Shown: one piece after another, positions 38,076 through 50,465 of the stretch | Numbering within the stretch: position 1 is the stretch's first letter | Layout: the number at the start of each line of letters is the position of its first letter | DNA from: Auanema rhodensis | Taxonomy: Eukaryota; Nematoda; Chromadorea; Rhabditida; Rhabditidae | DNA length: 64,000 nucleotides | Direction: 5' to 3' | Assembly (NCBI GenBank): GCA_964057225.1 | Contig: OZ059899.1 | Span: 4,712,001-4,776,000 of the forward strand | Translations under genes and position numbers: made by a program | The notes under the pieces: model-generated | Database searches by the model: none | Seen by the model: the letters and a program-made list of their open reading frames with translations, nothing else | What the model was told of the DNA's origin: nothing

Positions 38076-39689
38076 GAATTCAACAAAATAATAATTGATG
38101 TAAGTAATACCGAAAACTCAAGCGGCGACCATGACTAAGAAGAAGGAACAAGCGGAAAATTAGAATAATCCAGTATTAATGAAACGATTAAAACATTCTG
38201 AGATGAAAATAGAAAATTAGAAAAGTAGGAGAATGAACAGGTCACAAGAGGTCACTTGATTGTTAGGATCATGGAGAAAAAGTTGTTGCTGATATATTCT
38301 TTTTTATGGTATTTTTCCTATGATGAGCAGGATTTAAAAAGAAAAAGGTATAAACGAGACAATTACTTTTTGGAAAGGTAAGAAACAGTTTTTCTTTTTT
38401 CTGCTGGTATTATACCTTTCTGGATTGATATAAATGGAATAGCTTCACAGTATGATATTAAAGATATAGATGACTATTTTCTTTGATATAAATGAGGTCA
38501 AACCTTTCGTTTTACGAATGATGTCGTCTTTAGAGAGAAAACTGTAGATTTTAATTATTAATCTATAGACTATCACACTGAAGTAATTAGAAAAAAAGAA
38601 ATTAAATGTTTGAACCAACAAAAAGCACGTTCGTTGTTCCCGAACATTAGCGAAATACATGAATATATTATATGGATCTGGAAACTTCTGATCCAAGATA
38701 GATGAGATAGATAGATTAGCAAATTCAATAAGAAAATTAGGTAGAACATAAAGAAAGTCCTCTCGGTGAATGATAGATAATGTTCTATCATCAAGTGTAC
38801 AGGTGATGAGAATTGTTCAAACCCCAATCACAAGATCTTAAAATGTGCGATGGAGGTCATCATAGGCTCTCGAATGGCCGTTGAACCTAATACATTCGAT
38901 TTCGGGGTTGACCGTGCTCAACCATGGACAACCGGAATAAATGAATTTGAAACGAAGATATTAATGTGAGTTAAGGTGATACTATGCAGACTACAGTTTA
39001 TTGGAGAAAGTATTTTTAGCCAACGATCAGAATGACAACACGCCTGATGATGAAGACGACAGTATGGAAAATTCTCGTTACGTTGATCATATGACAATTG
39101 ATAGATAAGGAAAATAAAATAGAATAAGAAATCATCAAGTGAATTAAGACAGTGATGACTGAACACACATGATGATGTCGTCAACTATTTCGTTCAATTT
39201 ATATTTAGGTTTTGACAGTATCATTACATGAAAAACCGTTATGCCTTCGAACTGATTCATCATAGAATTCTAGATCACCATTGTCATTTACGACGGGACT
39301 GCGAACAATGCCAACTAAGTCAAAGTTTAAGCTTTGAATTATATAACGTTTTCAATGAAACATTTTTTGACAGTCTGACTGATTCTTCATCAGTATTGTC
39401 TGAGCTTTATGGCTCGTGTTCAGCTAAAAAGTCTTTGTTTCGTTCTAATTGCTGGTTGTACGAAAAATCATCACCATTATCTGAATCCAAGGTCGATAAT
39501 TGTAAATAGTCAAAAAGGCAAGGTGATTATAAGGAAGTAATAAGTTATATTGGAATATTTAAGATTCAAAAAATCAGAATATGAAGATTTTTACAAGAGG
39601 AGTTCAAAGGTACAAGTAAAAAAATGGGGATTGAAACAGAAATGTTGTAACCATATCGCGAATATATTCTAAACACTAACTTACTTTTT

Positions 39690-39694
<5 letters not shown>

Positions 39695-39725
<31 letters not shown>
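39695..39725. repeat. (TA)n microsatellite
   Basis: An uninterrupted TA repeat of about 30 bp follows a purine-rich stretch. No feature is attached to it. Confidence 0.9.
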
Positions 39726-39727
<2 letters not shown>

Positions 39728-42700
39728 TGATTTCTAACAAGATTTAATGAAGACTGATTATCTTGATATTAATCGTACTTATACGAACTTTGTCCCCGCC
39801 TTCAACATATAAATTTTACAGTTGTCAATCATTTTTTTTCTCTCTTTCTTTTAATATTCATTTATCTCTTTTTCTTTATTTTACTTTTTTTCTCTAACTT
39901 TAAAAGTCGCCTTAAATAACTCTTTATCAACTATTTAATTGGCAGGAGTTCATACGATGACAATGATGACTGTGAACGAGATAGGCCAGATTCAATGATA
40001 AATTTAATAATATTATTTAATCATAATAAGCATGAAAATACGAATAAGAATTTAAGAAAACATTTTTTTGAAATTATGGGTCAGCCGGTAATCATTAATC
40101 ATTTTTACGCAAAAAAATAAAAAAATAATAAAATTATATATAAATATATGTTCAAAAATAGTATGTCTAGTAATGAAATTGATAAACCTGTTAGTTGTAA
40201 TAACCATTTCATGAGTGAAATATTACAACTGAAAGATGAGGAAAGATAATATTTAATAAAGATGAACTTTGCCTAACCAGAGAAGTAATCGAAATGATGT
40301 CTGAACTTATGTATTCTCTAAATCTATACAGTAGCCATCATTTTTATTATTATAACTAATCGCTCAGCATTTGACACAGCTATTTCAATTTTACTGTGGC
40401 TCTTCTCTGACCCTTCTAGTCTGCTGACTAGTTCTATGAGCGTACTCGCGTCATCATACAGAAGGCAAGAAAAATAAGACAATGTTTTCTGAGGTATTTA
40501 AAGAAGAAGAGAAATTGGGGAAAACGTTGTGATATGAGGTATTTCAAAATTGAATTAAATTGATAAAACTTATCTTAATTGGAAAAAAATCAAAAAAATG
40601 GGAATATTCGAGAAGATAAACATACTTCAGCTTCATAACTAAGATAAAAAAGTGAGAATTGTATGAAGTAAGACAGGATTATCAAATTCAACAGTTTAAA
40701 AAGTCATTCGTTTTGTTATTCTTTGTTTCTCTCTTGTTAACAGGTAAAGAAATGAACGATAACTAAATAGGAACAAAAGTAAAGCTGCCAGTGAAGTTGA
40801 AAAAAAGATGAAGAAAAAAGACAAAAGGTTGAAAATGTCCGGTTATGGTAACTTACCAAGTGCTTGCTTGTTTTTCGTGACAGAGAAAGAACCAATCATA
40901 TGAAGAGTAGGAAAGATTGAAGGGAAAACGATGTGAACAAGGAAGATCAGAAAGCGAGAAGAAGAAAAAGAAAAAGTAAAGAGGGGAAAAGAGAAAGAAA
41001 AATACATGTAGACGAATTGTTCTCTGACACTTTAATCTATTCTTCTAATGTTCGACATAGATTACACGGTTCTTCATTTTGGCAAGGGTGGAAAATGCAA
41101 AATAATTATTGAAAATGTAAGAGGTAAGAATGTAAAGGAAACTGTACAAGAGGAAGAGTACGGTAATTAGAGTTTGAAGATGAAGAACTAACAGAATAGA
41201 ATTGTCGTCTCCTTCTAAATACCTCTTCATCGGTCAGTTCGTGAATAAATGACGAGGAAGACCTTATAGAAAACAAATTGTAAAACAGTCTCTCATGTTA
41301 ACATGCTCATCTGTACCAAATCTTATCAGAAATGTTGTTCAAAAAAAGTTTCTTTATTACTTCAGTAGATGAATATACATTTATTCTTCTAAATCCTTTA
41401 AAAAATGTTCTTGGTATTGGGTTAGCCAAGGCTTATACACATTTTTCTTCTTCTCGATCTACCTCAAAATCTTCTCATTTTTTATTACAACTGGTAGACT
41501 TATCGATGTTGTATCTTCTCTTCAATATTTTCTTTTTTATTATCGTAAAAAAACTTGTTTAGAATGGTGTTTATCAAAGACAAAACCATCTGAGGATAAG
41601 CGCATAATGAGCGTCTTCTGGACACAAAAAACAAAAAAGGTTATACGGTATTGGAATAATGATTATATGAATTGTAGAAAAACGGATGAATATTGCCGGA
41701 TTTATCTTTCTTCTGATGAAAAAAGCAGAAATAAAGACATAACAAGTAAAATAAAACAGGGGATGTTAATTAGTCAACATCTAACTATTTCGTATCTCAA
41801 ATAATCGAAATTTTTTTGATTTTTTTCTAAATTTTCGGTTTCTAATATATTCTCTAATTAAGAAAATACTAGTGAATGAAATATGAAAATGACACAGTTA
41901 TCTTACACATGATATGACGGATATAAATTTATTTGAACAGAAAATTGTTCATTCTATTTTTCAGAATAGTCAAACTATTAAATTAAATACATATGAAGTA
42001 TAATTGCGTTTTGACCGGAAAAATTTGTTCAATTTTTTAACAGAAATTTCAACAATAGGTGACTCTTCATCCTCAAATCTGAAGGACAATTATGTGTATC
42101 AACCATACTATATAATATAAAATTTGGAGAGTATACAATACTTAATATCACATAACAATAAAGTACAAAAGTAATTTTAAGTTTTTTTATGCTTATTGGA
42201 ATAAGAAAATTTTCATTTTAAATGTATTTATTTGTTTAAAAAATATTTTTATTCATTTCTTTTTTTTTCTCGGTCAATTTTATTTGGTAAATTTAAACTA
42301 ATTACAATTATATGAAAGTGCAAAAAACACGTAAATTATAAAAATTTAGGAATACTTAAATTGAAAATTGAAGAAACTGGTTCCAATTTGAGGAATTTTT
42401 TTCCTCTATAAATTAGACATATCAAACAAATATTGGACAAAAGGGAGATAATAGAAAAAATGATTTATAAAAATCGGAAAAATTGTGAGAACTTATTTTT
42501 TGAGAAAATATCTAAGTTTTTATTAAAAAAAAACGAATGTGTAAATTAAATGTTTAGAAAACATACTTTGAGAAAAATATATTTAAATATATCATACGAG
42601 AGATGATAGACAATCGAGACAATATGGTTGACAGATTAGTCGATCGTTTATGATTCAAGTATAATAAACTTGACAATAGTCTGATATTTTTTTTTTTTGA

Positions 42701-42859
42701 TTAAATAATTAATATAATTGCTTATGTTTATGTTCTTAAATTTAAAAAAGATTTGATAACAATATAAAAAATGAAGATTTGTTCACATTAAAAAAACGCA
42801 AACATGTTAAAGAAAAATTCAATTTTGTTTTATAGATTCAAGATAATTGTGTATTCTTA

Positions 42860-42863
<4 letters not shown>

Positions 42864-42916
<53 letters not shown>

Positions 42917-42918
42917 AC
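42864..42918. repeat. (CT)n microsatellite
   Basis: A CT repeat of about 50 bp with one interruption (CTTTCT). The Arg-Glu repeat in the minus-strand frame here is a product of the microsatellite. Confidence 0.95.
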
Positions 42919-43625
42919 GCAATGGTGAGTTATAAGAGCATTTTGGAAAGATTGATGTACAACAAGTATTTCCATATTTGGTTCGATTAACTCAAAATAT
43001 TTGTCTGTTTCTCCTAGAATACAAGGCGAAGAAGGTCCAACCTGTTTGAATGTATAATGGAACAACTAACGTGACAAGAACGATGAGTAGAACAAACGAA
43101 TAACATTCCGCCTTAGAGTTTTTTTGTTGAAGAAACAAATTTGTTTTAATTAGCTAGTACAAAAATATATTTTCTCGTCATATTTTATTTGACGAATTAG
43201 ATTACAATATAAAAATGATAAAACTGAGCAGGAGGGTCGCTCATAAAAAAATTGGGTTTCGTTATAAAAGAATAAAAAACCATGAAAATCAAGTTAAATG
43301 GTCATCATGTGCATACATACATCTAGATGTTTATTACTCATATCAACCAGTATACTGTAATAGAAAACAAAACACGAAAACGACAAGTTTGCACTTGTCT
43401 GGTTGACAATTTCAAGAAATCGCAGTTTTTAGAAGTTGCAGCTGGAAAGACAATTGAAAATTAGATCAATATCTGTAAATCTTTGAAATGGGTGTTCTTC
43501 TCATTCAAAGCTTTCCCTTTCAAATATCGTAGCAGAACCTGGTTTCAATAGTCTTCACCATATCGAGAAGGAGGAGGAAAACATAGTGGGAAAGAAAAGG
43601 AAACATGGTATGAACTAGAAAAAGA

Positions 43626-43779
<154 letters not shown>

Positions 43780-46290
43780 TGCAAATAGAAGTTACATAAA
43801 GAGACTGCATCTAAAAGAGGAAGAGAAAACTAAAGAATCAAAGAAGGTTTAATCTGGGGCAGAAGAATTATAGACGGAATAACTACATATTCTTGGAAAA
43901 ATTATGTATAAATATATAGATAATAAAACACCCAAATGCTATAAAAGATATATTATAAAATTGGAATAAATAATATTAAAATACTTTTATAAATTTACAA
44001 AATTAAAATGAACTTTAAATAGCATAATGAAGAAAATCATTTATATAATATCTTGTGAGAACGAACAACAATAATCATTATTTAATGTCGATTTTCTTCC
44101 ATTTTTAGGGAAAGCCAAAAAAAAAAACATTCTTTAGTTGTATGTATAATACATAATGTCATATAAACTGATTTTCCACTTTACACCTCACTTATACATT
44201 CATTCAAAGTAGTTTACTTTCAGATTTATTATTCTTTCTTATAATTTTGCTCTCACAAAGGTTTTTTCGTCATCGTATTTAAAAGTATTAAGTGCTAATT
44301 ATACGCATAGCTTCTAAATATAAGGGATAAAGTTCAAAAAATATAAAAAAAAATAAAAATTATATTTGGATACAAACAAGGAACTGAACCACACACTGAA
44401 GATATTGAAAATGTTTTGAGGGACAAATGAGGGTACACAAGACACAGTAGTGAATGGATTGAAGAGAGAAAAGTTCTGAAGGCTTTGCGTGGTCAATTGT
44501 TTGAAATGAATACAAACAGTCGTCTCAACAGGTTGTTCCAAGTATGAGAAGGTCGTTCCTCCTCATCTACTTCGCCTGATGGCAAAGTAAAATATGATTC
44601 AGAAGATGCCAAAATCGCGTGCGAAATAGAAATGTCGCTGCCGGAGACGAAAAGGAATACTTCGAATAGACAGTGATTGTGATACAAGGTCGTTTAATGA
44701 TTACAGGTTATTGGTTAACCATACAGGATTGGTTAGGAAACGTAAACACTCGAATTTGAATTTTATTTTAAAGCTATTGGTGACCTTTTATGCAAAGAAA
44801 ATGAACAACACAAATCTTACAAAAAAAAAAGAACAAAATTTATGTTGAAATATTTATGAAATCGAAACTATGATGACGTTTTGTGAAACATTTTTTGTTA
44901 AATTTCCACTATAATAATCTTTGAATTGTTATTGAAGTTTAAACAATAGATAAAGGACAACAAAAACGGTTTTTCTAGATTAATTAGAAGAAGACTGTAG
45001 GAAAAATGCTTTTTCAACATATTACGAGATCGTAATTGATATCGAATACATCTATCAAATAGATTCATATGATCTTTGAAAACTCCAAAACGGAAAAATC
45101 AATCTTTTATTTAATTTTGAATTTTTTTGAAGAAATTAGATCAACAATGATGGGAACATTTGAGAAAGACTATTCCAAAGATTACAGGATAGGTCACGAA
45201 AAAAAACAGAAAAAATTATTAAATATGTGGTAACAGCAGAGACTGTATTCCGGTAATAGTTTTAAAAGGTTGAAACGTCATAGAAAAGGGTTCAAACCAA
45301 AAAAAAGTTCAAGACGAATGTTATGACGTCATAGAGCAGGTTGTAGACAGGCATTGCGTGAAAGGAACGAGCATCGTTTGCCCTCGAAATTTAGCCTTGT
45401 AGAGACATGACTAAATGCCGACTATAATGTCTTAATGCTTTTGAATCAGATGACAAATCAGTTTCAAGAGGCTATGATGATGTTAAATATTTTCTATTCA
45501 TTGGCCTTTCTGAATTCCATCAACTTAAATCTCTTTCTAGTCAGACTTGAAACCAAAAACGATTTGAGAGAATGACCTTCATGCAACAACAATAGAATTT
45601 CTTATAAAAAAATTGTAAGTTGGTATTTGGCTAGTATCGCATAAGTAGTTGTCTTTTTGATTATGTTGATTTACAGGGTAATATACAAATACGAACGATT
45701 GTAAACAGGATATACTTACACATTATACTTGGCATGATTCTTATTTCAATAGCCACAAGCAAAATTCAACTAAATATATCTTTAAGAATGAGTTTATTAA
45801 CATATTTATCTGTTTTAATTTGTTAATTTTCAATTTTATTTTAATAGTTATTCACTCTTTTCTATTGTTGTATCCTCTTCAAAAATAGAAAATATGTAAC
45901 TCTGATCGGCTATGTATCAATCGACATTTATAGAGATTATTACATTATATCTTATTTTAATCAAATCAATCGTGATGAATTGTCGATAGTCGAGTAAAAG
46001 TATAATACACATACATATAATTTGATTTTTGTCAGTAATAACATTCAAGTTTTTGAAGGATTTTTAGAAAAAAACAAACTATCACAGATGAATTTTGATT
46101 TCTTTTTTGGCATCTTATCGCTTGAATTCATGGATTTAAAGAGAACGTATTTGCATCAAAACAACATTGACCTTGGATTTTAAAGCTGTTGATGACAGCA
46201 TGTTCTTTATGTTATGACATAAACAAATCTATTAAAAATACTTTATTGAAGTAACTTGCACATCTATCCGGAATTACTTCATAATTTAGT

Positions 46291-47321
46291 TTAATGAGTG
46301 CGTTTGACCTTTCTGTATCTGTATCCTCCGGATGATCCCTCTCTTTCTGGGCATTTGCAGTATTCAGCATCTTTTCCTGGATTTCCGCGTGGTCCAGCTG
46401 GGCCTTCCTCACCATCAGGTCCTGCAGCTCCTTGGTATCCTTGTTGTCCTGGCTCTCCAACTGGTCCAGGTTGTCCTGGGTAGGCATCACGTCCGGAATT
46501 TCCTTCAGCTCCTTCTGGTCCAACATCTCCTGGAGGTCCACGAAGCCCTTGTCTTCCGATTGGCTTTTCAGCGTCATCTCCCTTTTCTCCTGGAGTTCCA
46601 ACCTTTCCATCTGGTCCTGGAGGTCCTGGTGGTCCCATTTCTCCTGGCATTCCTGGGTTTCCGTCACGTCCTGGATATCCTGGCTGTCCGCGAGCTCCGC
46701 GCATTCCACGGATTCCTGGAGCTCCTGAAGCTCCTTGTGGTCCTGGGAGTCCTTGTGGGCAGGTGAAGCACCCAAGTGGAGCAGAGTTCAAGATATCTTC
46801 GGCATTCTCACCATCATAACCGTCAATACCGTCCAAACCATTCTCTCCGTCTGGTCCAGCTTCTCCGACAGGTCCTTCTGGTCCTGCTGGGCAATTGTTG
46901 CTAAGAGAGCACTGGCAGCGTGGTCCTCCTGGATTGCCGCTGTTGATGAATGGAAAGTTTGGAGCGGGGTTGGCTTGTGGATTTGGTCCGTTATAGTCTC
47001 CAGATCCTGGGAACTCTGGAGCTGCTGGTGGCTGAACCCCACTGGCTCCATATCCTCCATAGTTTTGACGTCTAACACGGTTACTGGCTGATCCAGCTCC
47101 GAGCTTGACCATATCAGTCCATAGATCGTTAGTCAGGGACTGAAAAGGTAAACATATAAAACCAAAAACATTATATTTACCTTGAAGTTATCCATTTCAT
47201 TGTCGAGCTCATTCCAAATAGAAGTAACTTGAGAATAAATTGAAGCTACAGCGAATAAGGAAACAATCAAGGTGGCTCCTGAGAAAAGGAGTGCCCCTGA
47301 TGTGGCACCAGACAGAGACAT
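46291..47321 (-). CDS. Nematode cuticle collagen
   Basis: Two exons (47181-47321 and 46291-47139, separated by a 41-bp intron with a TTTTCAG acceptor) give 329 residues. The N-terminal hydrophobic segment (about 10-32) followed by SIWNELDNEM is the nematode cuticle collagen N-terminal domain. RVRR at 68-71 is a furin-like processing site as in other cuticle collagens. Gly-X-Y blocks follow, separated by cysteine-bearing interruptions (CQCSLSNNC, GCFTCPQG), and the protein ends with YCKCPERE and a basic tail. It would be secreted by the hypodermis, cross-linked through disulfides and built into the cuticle. The coding region is much less AT-rich than its surroundings. Which col gene it corresponds to cannot be decided by eye. 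Confidence 0.96.
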
Positions 47322-47534
47322 TCTATATAATACATAATAAAATTAAATTAAAAACTTAAATTAAAAGAAGAAATTATGAGGTTGAAAATTGTATCATACA
47401 TGTAAGAATTGGCTATTAAAAAATATATAAATCATTAGTCAGACCATTAGTTTTCTTCAAACAATTTAAAGAATTTAAACTCATATTTCAGAAAGATGGG
47501 AAAGTCGTCTAGTCTGCTAATCGTTTATTCTTTC

Positions 47535-47542
47535 TTTATATA
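47535..47542 (-). promoter_or_regulatory. Candidate TATA box of the collagen gene
   Basis: TATATAAA on the minus strand lies about 214 bp upstream of the collagen ATG at 47321. Strong TATA boxes are common in nematode collagen genes. The distance implies a leader that may contain an intron, for which the TATATAG just before the ATG could be the acceptor. This is inferred from sequence only. Confidence 0.4.
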
Positions 47543-48436
47543 GACGAAGTCTTCCGGCAGATCGTTAGGAAAGGAGGAGGAGATTGATCATTGCCTGGAG
47601 CGGTAGAATTTTTGGTAAATCAGCAGGAAAAGAAAATGTATATATGAGAGAAAGAAGAGTATATGAGAGTTGATGAGATGAGCTATCCAAGTAAAAAATC
47701 GAACTGGCTGTTTGGATGAGACACAAAAAAAACTGAAAAAAAGAAGAGAAATACTAGCTTTGAGAATTGAGAAAGAAGAAATCAGATCTATAGAAATAGA
47801 TCTACAACTATGAGACTTTCGTAGATAGATAGATACATTTATCTGCTTAACAGATGAGATAGTCCGGCGATTTAGAGCTATGAGAGAGATATAGAGAACA
47901 CGGTAGCGAGGCGTCCATGCCAGAAAAGCCAAAAGAGTAGGTGAATTGGGAACCTGATAAAAGGAGATACGAGTTCATTTATCATTTCGATAATTAGCCC
48001 CATGAAGAAGAAAATAGAAAGTTAGACAAGCAGTTTTGCTGCTGAGATAAGACCATGAAGGAGGTCCATGCACAATCATATGATGACGTGGCATCCTGAA
48101 GATGTTTAAATGTCCAGAAGACCGAAGTTAATGATGATGATAATGAAAGATCGTTCAAAACTACATATCCCAAATCTCTTCTCTTGGAAACAAATTTTTT
48201 AAATGATCGAAGATGACAAAATCTGATTCAGAAGTCAAATAATTGAATGAAATGTTGCTAATCTAATAATCGGTGTTACCATCAACTCAATTTTTATCAG
48301 TTCTTCAGGAATCCTTTGAATTTCCAGAATCATATATAATCATTATTTCTATGTTATAACTTATGTATAAATATATTATTTATTTGTATCTTAATATCCT
48401 AAAATTAAATATTATACTTTAAGAAAATTTGTTTTG

Positions 48437-48474
48437 ATCATTATGAAATACGTAATTTCGTATTTCATAATGAT
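48437..48474. repeat. Perfect hairpin, 16-bp arms, 6-base loop
   Basis: ATCATTATGAAATACG (48437-48452) is followed by TAATTT and then by its exact reverse complement (48459-48474). No poly-T terminator context or gene end adjoins it. It could be a small foldback or the trace of a hairpin-mediated event. Confidence 0.9.
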
Positions 48475-49662
48475 TTTTTGCTATATTTTGCTAAATTACT
48501 TTCTTTTTCTTTTTTTTTAAAAATTATATCGTTTGATGTTTTCACAAACTACAATGTCATTCATTTAAAATTCCACAAATGTTTCCGGGATTCTTAGATA
48601 AAAGTTCTTTTTCTTTCTTAACTGTTATTATGGTCAATCAACGAGATAAAACAATGATGAGAAGGAAGTCGATTGATCATCATCATTAGCTATTAAAATT
48701 AAAAAAAAGCAATTGAAACAAGATTTCAATTTCTTTTTTTTTTCATTTTGGAGTTCGGAAAACTTTTCATTTTTTGTCTTTTCATTCTTCTTGCTTCCAC
48801 ATTGAGATCATATCTCAAACTGAAGATGTACAATGAGAAAACTGAAACTTTTCATCTTTTTTCGGCCTCCTGGAACAGACGACGATAATTTCGCGAATAC
48901 CTGGAAAACTATGTATATGGGGCTATTACCACCCTAGTCTTTAGGATACGAAAATTTTATTTTAGATTTAACTTGATCTAAAATTCAATTTTATGAAACT
49001 TTCACATTAAGTTGGACGATTAAAGCAATTACTTTATTCATTATATATGAAGATTTATATTACAATTTGTAAAATAGTTGTTTTGATAAGCATAATAAAC
49101 TAAGTGATCTTTATAAATATATATCATCTCTTTCTTTCTTTTTTTAAAAACACAAGGCATGCCTCTGTTATGGTATAGAGATGTCACATGATTTTCTCAC
49201 GAGAATACTTTCAGTATATTAAGAATTATCTTTAAATAGTTATCGAAAAACCGGTTTTTATTTTCGAAAAGTAAAAATATTTTATCAAATCAGTATAAAC
49301 CACTTAGACTAATTTGTCGATTACCCATACTAGTATAGGAAAGAGGGATTCAACCAACATTACTAAATTCACATAAATTATAATCCTTTCTTCTCTTTAA
49401 GATAATAATTATAAAAGAAAAAGTATTCAAACTGATATTAAAATTTTATTTTTTATTTCTCAAATATTAAGAACGTCATCGCTTAATAATCAAGAAAATT
49501 AGAAAAAGAAATTTATTTTAACCATGTTATTTAACGATATATATTATACATATACATATATATCTCCAGAATCGTTTTGCTAGTTTTTTCTTTAAATGCT
49601 GTAAAGCATTAAGTTGGAATTTCCTATTATGCCGTACATGTCAATGTCAATATGTACCTTGA

Positions 49663-49834
49663 CTGATTAGTATGTGAAGAAGCAGAATAGCACCAGAAGC
49701 AGAGGAGCTCCAGGAGTCCGAGGAGCACCAGCAGCAGAGGACCTCCAAGACTCTGAGGAGCACTAGAAGCCCTACCACGAGAACCCAAAGTCCTCTGCTT
49801 CTAGCGCTGTTCTGCTTCTTCATATACTAATCAG
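49663..49834. repeat. 172-bp foldback with collagen-like core
   Basis: The outer 44 bases at each end are inverted copies with about four mismatches, both beginning CTGATTAGTAT and including GAAGAAGCAGAA and AGAAGCAGAGGA. The core reads on the plus strand as Gly-Ala-Pro, Gly-Val-Arg, Gly-Ala-Pro before the frame loses its pattern. It is GC-rich compared with its surroundings. It may be a collagen-derived fragment captured in a foldback. The collagen link is tentative. Confidence 0.65.
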
Positions 49835-49940
49835 GGGTTACCTTTCTTTAATTTTCTCATTATCATCAACAATCTTGAATGGTTCTTTTGTCATCAAACT
49901 ACAAAGTAAACTATTGGCTGAAAATAGAATAGTTGAGTCT

Positions 49941-50030
49941 GATCCTGGCTCTACTGGAAGTCTTGGGGCTCATCTGCTTCTCGTGCTCCTCGGCGTCTTC
50001 GGTCTCCTCTACTTCTAGTGCTCCTCTGTG
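49941..50030. repeat. Fragment related to the preceding foldback
   Basis: A GC-richer block contains CTGCTTCTCGTGCTCCTCGG, very like CTGCTGCTGGTGCTCCTCGG on the minus strand of the foldback core 170 bp away. It shows no open Gly-X-Y frame longer than a few triplets. Confidence 0.5.
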
Positions 50031-50465
50031 TATCTCACTCTCTCTCTCATTTTACTTTTACTTATTAAAAAGATCATGTGTTTTATGAAATTTTATTTCA
50101 AACAATTTTATTAATAAATATATAAAACGAAAAACTGATAATTTATTTATTGATTTGTTGGGTTTTTGAGATCGCAAACGTTTTCGCTAGTAAAGATAAT
50201 GAAGCACAGTGTTCTTACTATATTAAGAATATAAACAGAGAAGTAAATACTACTATACCACAAACTAACAGAGAAACTACAACTGACTATGGCAACTGTG
50301 CGAGTATAACTAAAATAATTTTGTTTTTATTTTTAAAAAAAAATCCCTGACAAGAAAAAAAGACATTATTTACAATTAATATGAGGAACAATATATAATA
50401 TATATGATTCTAAATTTAGAAATCTAATCGAATATACTATTCTTTGTTAAAATATTGCTTGAACA

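Larger units (their letters stand above)
47543..50465. other. Intergenic region with foldback sequences
   Basis: No supported gene lies here. Open frames such as 47588-47932 minus are Ser-rich translations of GA-rich DNA. The region contains a 16-bp-arm palindrome at 48437-48474, a collagen-like foldback at 49663-49834 and a related fragment at 49941-50030. The rest is AT-rich sequence in which I see nothing. Confidence 0.6.

Noticed and set aside
39228-39509. 93-codon frame with several Cys and His
   Set aside because: The Cys and His residues show no zinc-finger spacing and no neighbouring exon continues it.
46298-47091. Long open frames on the plus strand and in other minus-strand frames over the collagen
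   Set aside because: They are shadows of the Gly-X-Y coding sequence; only the collagen frame makes a known protein.
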